A stretch of DNA of 22,785 nucleotides from Hysterium pulicare CBS 123377 (GCA_000467715.1 AJFK01000602.1:1-22785), one strand, 5' to 3'. Counted from the stretch's first letter, positions 11,262 to 19,712 are shown. The notes: generated by a model from the letters alone, not told the origin. Program-made: numbers and translations.

Positions 11262-11499
11262 AGCTTAGCAATACACGCGCAACAGCCGAAAAGGCTCTGG
11301 AGATGCTCACAGAAAAGTCCGGCACCAAATGGGCCATCAGTAAGCCCAAAGGTGGAGAGAGATGATTTGGAAAGTAAGGAAGATAATCCTCTCCCGATCT
11401 TTCCCAGGTATGCTGCCAACCTCAAGAGCGAACCTCCATTTGCGAGGATGAGAAAACCAGGGGGACGAAGAGACCGAGCATGTAGAAAAGTGAGAAACC

Positions 11500-11511
11500 G
11501 AGGGGCTGAGA
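11500..11511 (+). repeat. 12-bp direct repeat flanking the short element (distal copy)
   Basis: GAGGGGCTGAGA, identical to 11632-11643. The two copies bracket the repeated element and look like a target-site duplication. Confidence 0.7.
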
Positions 11512-11631
11512 GGAGGAGTTTGAATAAGCTCAACCACGCGCAAGCGGCTATTATATTTAAAGCTCTCATTCATGGTTGATTTCATTCAATGATGTAACGA
11601 TGTTGCTTTGATTTTGCGTTGAGTTCTCATT
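11512..11631 (-). mobile_element. Short SINE-like or retroposed element, longest copy (120 bp)
   Basis: The 120 bp between two identical 12-bp repeats contains two segments found elsewhere in the window. Its 3' part (11574-11516, minus) matches 21249-21307 at 54 of 59 positions. Its 5' part (11619-11562) matches 14760-14816 at 51 of 58 aligned positions. The 3' boundary against the direct repeat coincides with that of the 21-kb copy. I see no terminal inverted repeats, so a classical MITE is less likely. There is no poly(A) tail and only a poor B-box-like word (TGGTTGAGCTT), so tRNA-type SINE ancestry is unproven. Element plus one flanking repeat is 132 bp, a multiple of three. A frame starting at ATG 11585 runs through it into the flanking DNA. 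Confidence 0.6.
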
Positions 11632-11643
11632 GAGGGGCTGAGA
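11632..11643 (+). repeat. 12-bp direct repeat flanking the short element (proximal copy)
   Basis: Second copy of GAGGGGCTGAGA; see 11500-11511. The bases just outside differ, so the match is exactly 12 bp. Confidence 0.7.
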
Positions 11644-12968
11644 ACGGCAATACCAAGTACCACTGCAATTAAGAATGGGATATACTTAACTAGATTAAAG
11701 GGTCGATGGGAGCAAGGGAAGCAAAACCAGGATTCCTGTAGATCTCGTTGAATAAAGCCATCAAGGAGCGGCGCTAATCAATGGGGGATGTTCATTATCT
11801 GGGAATCGTTACTTTCAGAGTAGACTCCATAAAGTTCAAAGAATAAAAAAGAAACTGACCATCCCGGAATCATCACATCATGATAAAAGTTTTAATTCGC
11901 ACCAATGGAGGTGAAAATCATCTCAGAAGCATGGCAAGCGCGACGGAAGCTATGAAGTTCAAAAAATGAAGGGGAAGTGAATTGTCGTATAGCTGCACTG
12001 CTTTTCGGCTCATGGATCCCAAGGTAGAGGATAAAGGTAAAGCTCAACGTAACAAAGACGGCTCTGGAGAAAGAAGAAAGGCAAAGACCGTGGCGTAATA
12101 TTTCTTTGAGATCTCTGGTACATTGGGTGCCTGGGTTCTTGAATGTGAGGTTGAGATGGTGATTCGGTGGAAGACATAGTTTGACGAACCTTTGGGCAAG
12201 ACTAAGTATTTTTAGATGGCCTCTGAAAGTCAACAATAAGTGCTCGATGTGTGCTGGGGTTGACACGCCATGACAAGCGACCCTCCTGCAGTCGCGGTCA
12301 TGCTCAAAGATTGGGTGCACAAGAGAAATTGAATTAATGTAAGACTGCCCCGCGGCAATCTCACAAGTTACTAAGTACTATGATCGCCAAAAGGATGAGG
12401 TCCCTCGTCTTCGACTTGTTATCCTAAGGGTTGGCAACGTGGAACTCTCTCAATCTGGACATGAGGTGACGAACCACCACGTATTCCATTCGGGAACTTG
12501 AGAAGCGCCTCGCCACACGCTACTTCCCCACATCATTTCGTTATCGAACATCCCACTACGACATATGCATTTCCATATGTGGGAAACGGCTAGCTCGTCA
12601 ATTAAGCAAGACGCATCTTCGTGGCATACAGCCATTGCCCCACACCTCACCGAGTATCCAGTGCTCGTCCCGAAGAGAGTACTGAAATATCGATGAACAC
12701 GCTGTGTATTGATGCTGTGAAATAATCACTCTGCGTTGAATATGCTAGAATGCACCAGAGTGGCAAACATCTTTGATTTCTATGTCTCACTTCCTTTGTT
12801 TGCGACTTCAATAGAACATTGACCCGAAGATTCAAGCAAAATCAAGACGGAGTCACCGTGATTCTACTAGATTGGAGACCCAAACTCACGAGTTAAAAGG
12901 ATAGTTGATCGCCTACAGGTTCTGTCAGCTAACGTGGATCTGCAACTACTTCAGCACAACCAACCAAC
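11644..12968. other. No gene seen; promoter region of the 444-residue protein at its right end
   Basis: A 142-codon minus-strand frame (11892-12320) starts at GTG and shows no motif. Another minus-strand ATG near 12184 begins MSSTESPSQP but closes after about 55 codons. Both are unsupported. The last 60 bp before 12969 are rich in CA/AAC words typical of a fungal 5' UTR (CAACCAACATG). Confidence 0.45.
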
Positions 12969-14303
12969 ATGACTCACCCGCCAACCGTGCTACACGACCG
13001 CGATGCCAGAAACCCAGATATCATCGCCCCAAAAGATCCTTTTCGTGGATGGAAGGTGTCTAGCCTTCGAGATTATTGCAGAAAAATGATGCCAAATCCG
13101 CCTGCATTCAACACATCGGATCTGGAGAGCCTACCCACAGCCCATCTGCTGTTCCTAGCGCAGCTATTGTATGAGGAAAAGACGCTCCCCAGCCTAGACC
13201 ACCTTCAAGAATCGATACAATCAACGGTTAATCCGGGAACCGCAGAGGTTAATAAGAAGAGTGATAAGGATGCCATCCGGACAGACGGGCTTCCATTGTA
13301 TCAAAAGCTCTTTAGGTTGCGATGTTTTCAGCTAGACAGATCATTACTTGTCGCCGACGATTTCAATAAGGCCAAATCAGTAACCCTTCAAACCGACAAG
13401 GAAGGTGCGAATCCTGCGTTGACAGAACACGCTCGTCCTACGCCTATGCCCATGGAGACAAACCATCCCTCCCCAGGTGAACCGGCGAAGCGTGAATCAT
13501 CGCAACCCGAACTCCCTCAACCAGAGCTTTCTCGTCAATCCCATGCGCCTGTGAAGGTAGAAGGTCATTCTCCGGTAGATGAACGCGCTGGAATTCAACC
13601 CTCGAAAGGCGGACACGCGCAAGATGCTGCCCCGAAAGAAGGACGGAAGAAAGGTGGACCCCACCGTGGGCCAAGGGCAGGGAAGAAGTGGTTCTGGATT
13701 ACCGCGGTGCTTATTATCGCAGTGATTGTTGTTCCGCTCTGCGTGCTCTTCAATGTCTCGGAATGGCTCTCCATGATGGCGGAATGGCTCTCCATGATGT
13801 CGGAATGGCTCCGCACAAGTCGGGAATGGCTCCGCGCCATCTGGGAGAACCTTCGCATCATCGGGCAATGGGTCTTTCGCCTTCCAGAGATTCTGATGCG
13901 CGTACGGGACTTCTCCCTTCGGATGTGGAGGGAAAGCGAGGCGATACGTCGAGTTGTGGCCAGCATCGCCTCGTTCGTTTGGTCGGCGGTGGTAAGCTCC
14001 TGTCAGGCCATCCTGTGGGCAAAAGACAACGCCAGGATCCTATGGCGTGAGCTACTTGGGTTCGTGAAGGTTGTAGTCGCGTCTTGGAAAGCTACTGGTT
14101 TCGCCAACGCAACGGCGAACGGGTCAAGCTCTTGCCAAGAAAATACTGAGTTGGCCAGGAACCTCTCCTCGAAATTAGCAGAAGCCTTGGCTGCAAATTC
14201 GGAGATTATGGCTACAAATCAGGACACACTAGCCGCAAATAAGGAGCTTATCAACTCAGTTGCCAGCCTGTTGAACAAGACTTGTACCGAGGGAGTCTGC
14301 TGA
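12969..14303 (+). CDS. Single-pass (or two-pass) membrane protein with heptad repeat, 444 aa
   Basis: An intronless frame of 444 codons with a good start context (CAACCAACATG); chance cannot explain its length. Residues 1-70 look globular (FRGWKVSSLRDYCRKM, LLFLAQLLYEE). Residues 150-225 are low-complexity, rich in Pro, Glu, Ser and Lys. A basic patch (KKGGPHRGPRAGKK, 227-240) precedes a transmembrane helix at 241-261. Five heptads beginning EWL or ENL follow at 265-299. A second hydrophobic stretch lies at 329-351. The tail 385-435 is a coiled-coil-like A/N/L-rich helix bracketed by cysteines (C389, C439, C444). Five N-glycosylation sequons lie after the transmembrane segment (N262, N380, N384, N398, N436) and one before it (N48). 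With the basic patch this favours cytosolic N and lumenal or outside C, unless 329-351 crosses back. I do not recognise the family. A tether or surface sensor is inference. Confidence 0.9.
   Translation: MTHPPTVLHDRDARNPDIIAPKDPFRGWKVSSLRDYCRKMMPNPPAFNTSDLESLPTAHLLFLAQLLYEEKTLPSLDHLQESIQSTVNPGTAEVNKKSDKDAIRTDGLPLYQKLFRLRCFQLDRSLLVADDFNKAKSVTLQTDKEGANPALTEHARPTPMPMETNHPSPGEPAKRESSQPELPQPELSRQSHAPVKVEGHSPVDERAGIQPSKGGHAQDAAPKEGRKKGGPHRGPRAGKKWFWITAVLIIAVIVVPLCVLFNVSEWLSMMAEWLSMMSEWLRTSREWLRAIWENLRIIGQWVFRLPEILMRVRDFSLRMWRESEAIRRVVASIASFVWSAVVSSCQAILWAKDNARILWRELLGFVKVVVASWKATGFANATANGSSSCQENTELARNLSSKLAEALAANSEIMATNQDTLAANKELINSVASLLNKTCTEGVC
13761..13865 (+). repeat. 21-bp tandem repeat encoding heptads
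   Basis: Five in-frame 21-bp units, the first two nearly identical (GAATGGCTCTCCATGATG plus a GCG/TCG codon), decaying through the third to fifth. The unit encodes E-W-L-(S/R)-x-x-x. It lies immediately C-terminal to the transmembrane segment of the 444-residue protein. Confidence 0.9.
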
Positions 14304-15035
14304 AGTTCAGAGAACAATGTGCTACCAAGAAGAGGCATAAAGACGGAATAGGTGTGGAAGTGTGTTGCCGTTTGTTAGGGGTAAGATCCGGATTTTGTTG
14401 GGAACTGACACTCGGGGAGAGGAAATCCGGAATGGCGAGTGCGTGATTCTTAAGGCTAATAGAGTGGCTGACTTATTGCAAAATTGTGTCTTAAAGTGTG
14501 CTTTTGATCTGAGGGTAGGTGGGATAGATCGCAGCTTTCAAGTATTGAGATTTTTTCGGGATTCCTTCTTGTGTACAGTTGCAAATATCGTGATGTGCCG
14601 CAGTTATTCCAACGAACACGGATGATATCAACTAGACTATAATATTACCGCCGGACGTACATAGAGGATTGCAAACATAAACCGGTGATACAGACCAATA
14701 GCTGATTCCAAATCTGCTGATTTTAGGCAGAAGATCCTTGACTCTTCTCCAACACGTAGACGAAAAGCAAAGCAACACCGTTACATTATTCAATGAAATC
14801 AGCCGTGAATGAGAGCAGGCCACACCACAGGACATGAGCGTCGGAGATATTGAAGTCCAAGTCTCGAGCCGCTCGGAAACGCTCCTGCCGCGTACGGGTT
14901 TCTAAGCGGCCAGTGAGAACAAGATCATTGGGGGATATTGGGCGACTTACATGCTGCTGAGTGTAAGATTAGAAATCTCGAAGACGAGGGAAAATGCAAG
15001 GGAAACAAGCTATCCTCAGTGACATGACACCTTGC
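14304..15035. other. No gene seen; contains a partial repeat copy
   Basis: The 3' flank of the 444-residue gene. A plus-strand frame at 14362-14625 starts at an alternative codon or internal ATG and has no motif. A plus-strand reading around 14697-14810 (LLQHVDEKQSNTVTLFNEIS) looks coding but stops at TGA and overlaps the repeat copy at 14760-14816. Confidence 0.4.
14760..14816 (+). repeat. Partial copy of the short dispersed element
   Basis: 51 of 58 aligned positions, with one gap, match 11619-11562 on the minus strand. It covers only the 5' part of the element and shares just the 11-bp word TGAATGAGAGC with the 21-kb copy. I find no flanking direct repeat here, so it may be a fragment or part of the source sequence of the family. 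Confidence 0.6.
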
Positions 15036-15577
15036 TCAGCGATTGGTTACACAATCCCTCTTAGCCGAAGTCCATAGAACTTCGTCTAAGCGACGAGCCT
15101 TTCTCTCCAGCCTTTTGTGCCGCTTGTGGGAGATGACGCGCTGCAGCAACCGAGCGAAATATTCGTGTTTTAGGCTGAGTGTCCATAGAACAAAGTCGGC
15201 GGTGCCGTCGTCATGAACTGTCCAGTGGTAGTCGACCTTGTCCAGGACCCAGCCTTCAACTTGCGAGTCAGTCGCGATGGCATTCTGCAAAGTTCTGTGT
15301 CGCTCCGTGGACAAACCGAGAGCAAAGCATGGTCGAATTTGCGTCCTTAACATATACATACTATTCGGGTACGCGCGAGCGGCACATGCGAACTAAGATC
15401 ATCTCTGATCAGGATGGGGAAACGCTGCGGCGAAGGAAGAGTGGCTGGAAGCACAGTGCGAGGCGGTAACGGAGGCATGATGTCGTTCGGTTTGATAAAG
15501 GCTAACTCTGATCTGCTTCGTGAAGAGCCCTGGAGTCTTGAAAAAGTTGCAAAGGACAAGGAACCAGGAGCAGTCAT
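15036..15577 (-). CDS. Uncharacterised two-exon gene, 154 aa
   Basis: Exon 1 is 15577-15362 (ATG 15577) and exon 2 is 15284-15036. They are joined in phase 0 by intron 15361-15285 (77 nt, GTATGT...TTGCAG). No clear branch site is visible. Exon 1 is Ser/Pro/Arg-rich, possibly a targeting or disordered region. Exon 2 is acidic then basic: GWVLDKVDYHWTVHDDGTAD, then LLQRVISHKRHKRLERKARR. Without splicing, a second ATG at 15359 would give a 107-codon protein with the same C-terminus, so exon 2 is the more reliable part. I recognise no family. Confidence 0.35.
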
Positions 15578-15689
15578 AGGATGGAGTTATACTGCAGAAG
15601 GAATTGAAGGTAGCTCACCTCGGCATCGTGGGCTAGTTCCGCCTCAACTCTCGCCCGAGGAATCTTGTATGAGATACTCGAAACCCTCT

Positions 15690-15818
15690 ATGAATGCTAC
15701 AGTAGCTGCAACCGCGACAGTGGTCAAACTTGAGGTATTTGGAAATGTCAGTGACGCCACCGATGTCGAAATGTTGATATTCCAAGTTCAAGGCATCTTG
15801 GCACCGGCCAGTCGTTGA
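15690..15818 (+). pseudogene. Possible DH-domain end of a highly reducing PKS (relic)
   Basis: The end of a 134-codon plus frame reads VVKLEVF...VEML-IFQVQGILAP (last block 15777-15806). Dehydratase domains of highly reducing PKSs end in a strand pair of this kind, with a (F/I)QVEGL..xP signature. Nothing upstream in this frame shows the catalytic HxxxGxxxxP, so this rests on a short motif. It is on the same strand as the secure PKS relic at 19.7-21.2 kb and lies in the expected 5' direction. Confidence 0.25.
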
Positions 15819-16504
15819 TCGGCTCCGCTCCCATTACCATCAAGCTAGAAATTACGCAAAGTCCATGAATCCCGGAACATTTTCCAAGAGGAAAGCCTCG
15901 GCGCACTTGCAACACTACATACTACAGCTATGTAGTGATTTGCATTGGCTGTAAAGGTGTACCTACACCGTTAGTATAGTGCGATTTTGGCCGGCACCCA
16001 ACTCACCGAGACCTGAACGTAGATTATTGTACCGTCTTTCCGACTCCTTTCGCACTCGTATACGCATCGCAGTTCATACTTGTACCCATTCTGATAAAGT
16101 TCCCGGGATATCAACAGCTCTCACTTACAAATACCGAATTCTCCACGCACTCCTTCGCAAAGCCCTCTGAGGGTGGCATGCGGTGGACCCGCTCTCTCTG
16201 CTAAGGAATATCTGGTTGACGTGCGCTGACAGCTGCCATCTATTTTTGCGCCCCTTCCCTACCAAAAGTCGATCTAGATGCAGCAGGTCAAAAGTATAGG
16301 AGGACGAGACGGGTGCTATCGATGGAGCGTTGATCGATATTCAAAGTGATCAACCAGGGTGAATTGACGCGGACGTGACAATGGTACACTCACCGAAGCG
16401 ACTTTTACCTACTCTTCTTGAAGATGACTTAGGTCATTGTCTCTATGTACCTTAATATGAGATGATAGGATGCTGGTTTTGGACGGCGATACGTTCATGT
16501 TCCG
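15819..16504. other. No gene seen
   Basis: Only short frames. A weak inverted pairing (ACACTACATACTACAG / CTATGTAGTG) occurs near 15910-15935, without evidence for function. Confidence 0.45.
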
Positions 16505-16861
16505 ATGAGTGCTTCACGTCTGATTTTACATGAACCACAACCTCCGACCGCGGTAAACCTACCGGCATCGATATCAATGCCAGCATCTGACGTATCCGCA
16601 TCCGCATCCGCAAAGCCTACTTTCCGATTGACTCAGGCAGCCACAAATGATGCCGAGAAGATGGCGCGCGAAGGGGATCAACCGGTCATGGGCCCCAAGC
16701 TCAACATCAAATGCATCATGGTATGCACGAGAATTATTGTTACCCTGGGAAGGTACCTTTTCTTCTACCTCGATATCCAGACGAATACAATCCCTGCGTT
16801 TAGCTTCGGCTGCCGAGGAGCAACGCTCATGAAGGTCGCAAAATGTACGGAGTGGGCATGA
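16505..16861 (+). CDS. Orphan frame or methyltransferase-like PKS relic, 118 codons
   Basis: ATG 16505 opens 118 codons to the TGA at 16859-16861. An internal GTATGC...CCAG pair (16721-16780) is exactly 60 nt and in phase 0, so spliced (98 aa) and unspliced (118 aa) products share both ends. The start is Ser/Pro/Ala-rich with ASDVSASASAK from a short TCCGCA repeat. The end, LGRYLFFYLDI...FSFGCRGATLMKV, resembles the approach to motif I in HR-PKS C-methyltransferases (YLxLLAHKNP..ILEIGAGTGGAT), with the glycines partly lost. It lies about 1 kb after the DH-like scrap, the spacing expected in an intact synthase. The evidence does not separate an orphan from a relic. Confidence 0.3.
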   Translation: MSASRLILHEPQPPTAVNLPASISMPASDVSASASAKPTFRLTQAATNDAEKMAREGDQPVMGPKLNIKCIMVCTRIIVTLGRYLFFYLDIQTNTIPAFSFGCRGATLMKVAKCTEWA

Positions 16862-17411
16862 TCACGGGCGGGAGATGATGCAGAGTCTCGTTACTTGGTG
16901 AAGTTGGCAATGCAGAAAGATCCTAAAGTTAGGACACCACCGTTCATATCCGCTAGAATAGTGCTCCGTTTCGGCCCTATCGCGAAGTCTCTGATCAGAT
17001 CAACGTCCTTAGGTGTATGCGGAAATGCTTTGAATACCTCATCGTCGCTCGTCAGCCATTATCGCGGTGAGATTGAGAGTATATCCCTCTAGGCTTTTGT
17101 TCAACCCCATACTTCGCGAATCGGCCGGCAAAAAGGTCCCTCGACCAGTGTCAATCGCAGGCGGACCCCCATCCAGGTAGTATCTACACAGCTCCAACCC
17201 TCCACACCCTAGCTTGCCAGCGACCGCGTTCTTCTCTCGCAAGAAGGTCAACAGGTACAGATGCATCTGAATTTCAATATCTGAACCTGGGACGCACGAT
17301 CTAAAGCGGATTCGCAAAGGTGCCGTGGTCAAAGACAGCGTAGAAGGAAGGGTCGGTCGGGGTTTTCGGGGAGGGCAGTTGCAGCGCGCTCGAAGCTGGC
17401 AGAAGTGAGGA
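16862..17411. other. No secure gene
   Basis: A plus-strand stretch at 17305-17405 (KRIRKGAVVKDSVEGRVGRG...) and a 176-codon minus frame (17039-17569) compete for the same DNA. Neither has a recognisable motif. Confidence 0.4.
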
Positions 17412-17721
17412 ATGAAAGAAACTACATCGCTACCTGCAGGTGGGTACGTCAGTGGCATTTTCCCCGTGATAGTTACAGCTACTCGCCATACGCAGCTCTT
17501 GGAGCACGACCTGGCCGGTGCAGATTTCTTTTCCCGGGTCGAATGGATTGAGGAAGACGAGTACTGCAAAAGGCTTCACCAGCAAGCGAAACTGCAGCGA
17601 CAATACCGTTCTTCTGGCCTGCGGATGTGAGTTGCACAACTTGGCGACGACCTTGCTCCGCTTCAATGCTCTCCTGCGTAGATGCGCGTGGAAATGGCTG
17701 GGATTGATTAGTAAGCTTTAG
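17412..17721 (+). CDS. Candidate small gene with intron, 84 aa
   Basis: ATG 17412 leads through 71 codons with a strongly charged helix (VEWIEEDEYCKRLHQQAK). A GTGAGT donor follows at 17627, then a 55-nt intron ending CGTAG at 17681, and a 13-codon tail (CAWKWLGLISKL) closes at TAG 17719-17721. The phase is consistent across the junction, but no good branch site is visible. The opposite strand is also open here, with its own plausible intron (GTATGG...CTGAC...CAG on minus, about 17435-17492). Strand assignment is therefore uncertain. No family is recognised. Confidence 0.35.
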
Positions 17722-18297
17722 GACGATGGATGTCGTCATTGACTGTGGCTGGCACTCCAAAGGCTGTGTACGTCCAACAGCACGAACTCAATGGGAATCA
17801 AGTGGGAAGAGGGCGTGATAGCATTTTTCGATCTCTGCGCATATGCGAACAATGAGGCCTTCCACTTACCGAGGTAGGTAGCTCGCGACTTGTGAGTTTT
17901 GCTCCTGGGAACCGCGACCATCTCGTCCAAACGCCACCCAAGGCTGTTCCGCCACCCCACCAAGCGCGAGCAAGCACGAGTTGTGGAGTCATATCTCGGT
18001 TTCGCCCAACCTTCATATCTCCTATCCAAATCACCAAGCATCTTCACAACATACGGTCGCTCTGTTTTGAAATTTGATCGGGTTGTATAATCACACCTAA
18101 TACACTAGCGAGTCAAGGTTAGGCCCCTAAAACTCCATTATTGCTTGGGTGAAGTTATCTAGAGTCGGCCCTTTCGCCACCGCCCAGCAGACAAGCAGAT
18201 TTCTCACGACTACAAAAATGCCAACTTAGAGAGCGAGAAACAGAAGACACTACCATCATGAATGCGCCGCGCTGCGTAGCATCGTTGACTAAAACCA
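17722..18297. other. No gene seen; 3' flank of the H3-tail gene
   Basis: Short overlapping frames on both strands only. The right end should contain the 3' UTR of the minus-strand gene ending at 18298. Confidence 0.5.
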
Positions 18298-19417
18298 TCA
18301 AACCAGCAAACTCTCAAGATCATCTGCACATTCTCCCGCGACTCCGATTACCTCCCTCTTCTGGACAGCCGTCTTCTGCGGCAAGTTTTCCACGGCATTT
18401 GATAATTTTGACGCGATCTTCTTAGTCGCCTCCTTTAGGTCTTCGTACCGCTTTCCCTGGCCCGCAAGCATCTCCTCAAGGTTTTTGTTGCGCCGAGATA
18501 GCGCATCAAACTGCCGTTCCAGGTGTGTCGGATCGCGAACCCACAGTCCTTTCGTTGCATCTAAGGAGCGTGGGGCGTCTCCACTTGGGTGTAATCCTAC
18601 AGCCCCAGACTCTAAGGAAGAGATCTCAGGGCCCGACGATGGTTCTGCTTTGTATATGTTAGCATTTCAAAGCTAGCATTGGAAATATCGAGTTGAAACA
18701 GTCAAGAATACCTTACCTTCTGCTGAACTCTCCCTTACCGATGAAGCGCCTATCGGAGGGGTGGGGGTTAGAAATGGGGAATGGTTTAGCTCACTTGCGC
18801 TTCCAACCAGCTGCTTTCCCTTCGCTTTCTCTTTCAGGGGGGACATATCGGCCTGTTCAGAATCACCGTCAGCATATTTCTCATCCTTGCTTGGAGTGTC
18901 CCGCACTTTGACTACAGCCTGAATGGAGGATGATCGCCCAGTTAACTCCCTTTTCATCTTCAGAGGTATCTTCACTAGAGATATTCTCCTGTCCAGCACT
19001 ATCGTCAGCAGTGTCCTGGTTGTTGATTGGAGTAATCCAAACCTTCTTCAAAGCTTGCCTTGCTGCTGTCGCAGTGAGTTGGCGTCTTGGGGCTTTACCC
19101 CCAGTTGATTTTTTGGCCGCCTTCGTCTTGGGAGCGTATTCAGTTTATAAATTCACCTGTATGAAATTATCGTCAAAGAAGTCCCCATCTATTGCTGGAA
19201 GTGACCCAGTCCTCTTTCCATGTCCGTTGATGCATATTTCACCCAGCCGTTCTCTGGAAAGAGTGCGGTTCTTTTTCTATCTCGACTTTGGTGTAGAATA
19301 ACTCACATATGCTTCTCGTCTAGGTACCGCATCAGCACGAAGATCCTCGGGTTTTTGCTCCGGCCTTGGGTTCCCGCGACCCCTTTTACCTAGTGTTGCC
19401 TGCATCTTTGACGGCAT
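18298..19417 (-). CDS. Histone H3 tail-mimic protein, coiled-coil C-terminus, 267 aa
   Basis: Four exons: 19417-19307, 19126-18976, 18911-18717 and 18644-18298. ATG 19417 is the first ATG and has a good context (CAACAATGCC). Intron 1 is 180 nt (GTGAGT...CCCAAG). Intron 2 is 64 nt (GTGAAG...TGTAG, the weakest call). Intron 3 is 72 nt (GTAAGG, branch GCTAAC, tandem AAGCAG acceptor). The phases agree throughout. Residues 1-37 are basic (GKRGRGNPRPEQK). Residues 36-60 align with H3 residues 1-26, identical over KSTGGKAPR (43-51), then QL and AAR. Residues 60-152 are acidic, Ser-rich and disordered-looking. Residues 194-238 form a likely coiled coil (LERQFDALSRRNKNLEEML). There is no histone fold. 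By analogy with known H3-tail mimics it may recruit or decoy H3K9/K14 modifiers or readers in the nucleus; that role is inference. Confidence 0.85.
19058..19126 (-). other. H3-tail-like motif (residues 38-60)
   Basis: First 23 codons of exon 2. TK..KKSTGGKAPR.QL...AAR corresponds to H3 T3-K4, R8-R17, Q19-L20 and A24-R26, with one residue missing where H3 has Q5-T6. Lysines equal to K4, K9 and K14, Ser10 and Thr11 are kept. R2 is Tyr, K18 is Arg, K23 is Thr and K27 is Gln. The preceding exon supplies an Ala matching H3 A1. Codon choice is unlike a recent copy of a strongly biased H3 gene. Confidence 0.9.
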
Positions 19418-19655
19418 TGTTGAAGCTCGTACCGGTTGAGGCTCGGTGCAGACTCCTTCCGTATGAAACGAACAATAAGGATCCGAAAAGTAAGAGGCAA
19501 ACAGCGTGTCCGGCCTGAAGCCTTGTTTAACGGAATCTTTAGATAAGCGAATAACCAAAGCTGGGAAACGCTTTGGCGGTCTAATTGCAAAAGAACCCGT
19601 GACCTGAGGGCCGCAGCTTACCTAAGATATGGAAGGAAGTGCAGGCACAGGGTCA
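19418..19655. other. Upstream region of the H3-tail gene
   Basis: Probable promoter and 5' UTR of the minus-strand gene, squeezed between its start and the PKS relic. A GTAAGC donor-like site near 19620 (minus) could mark a 5' UTR intron, but no exon can be proved. Confidence 0.4.
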
Positions 19656-19712
19656 AGAACGAAGTTCGTACTTCCTCCTCTGCTGAGCAGCACGATCTAA
19701 TACGAGTCCACT

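Noticed and set aside
11516-11585. Small ORF MNESFKYN.RLRVVEL shared by the 11-kb and 21-kb copies, read as a conserved gene start
   Set aside because: The homology begins and ends at direct repeats unrelated to exon borders and one copy closes at once. It is better explained as part of the repeated element, although two of its differences are synonymous.
13444-14050. Long minus-strand and second plus-strand frames across the 444-residue gene
   Set aside because: Shadow frames created by the 21-bp repeat and biased codons. The 444-codon frame explains the region.
17039-17569. 176-codon minus-strand frame
   Set aside because: It overlaps a plus-strand model with a GTGAGT intron and has no motif. 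A length near the chance maximum for this window is not evidence by itself.
18930-19301. Plus-strand frame with VDFLAAFVLGAYSVYKF, resembling the first hairpin of TB2/DP1 proteins (compare LVDLAAFVLG in the 6.4-kb gene)
   Set aside because: It is antisense to the H3-tail exon. The rest of the frame lacks the second hairpin and the P..Y..K block. The nine-residue identity to H3 plus consistent splicing favours the minus strand.
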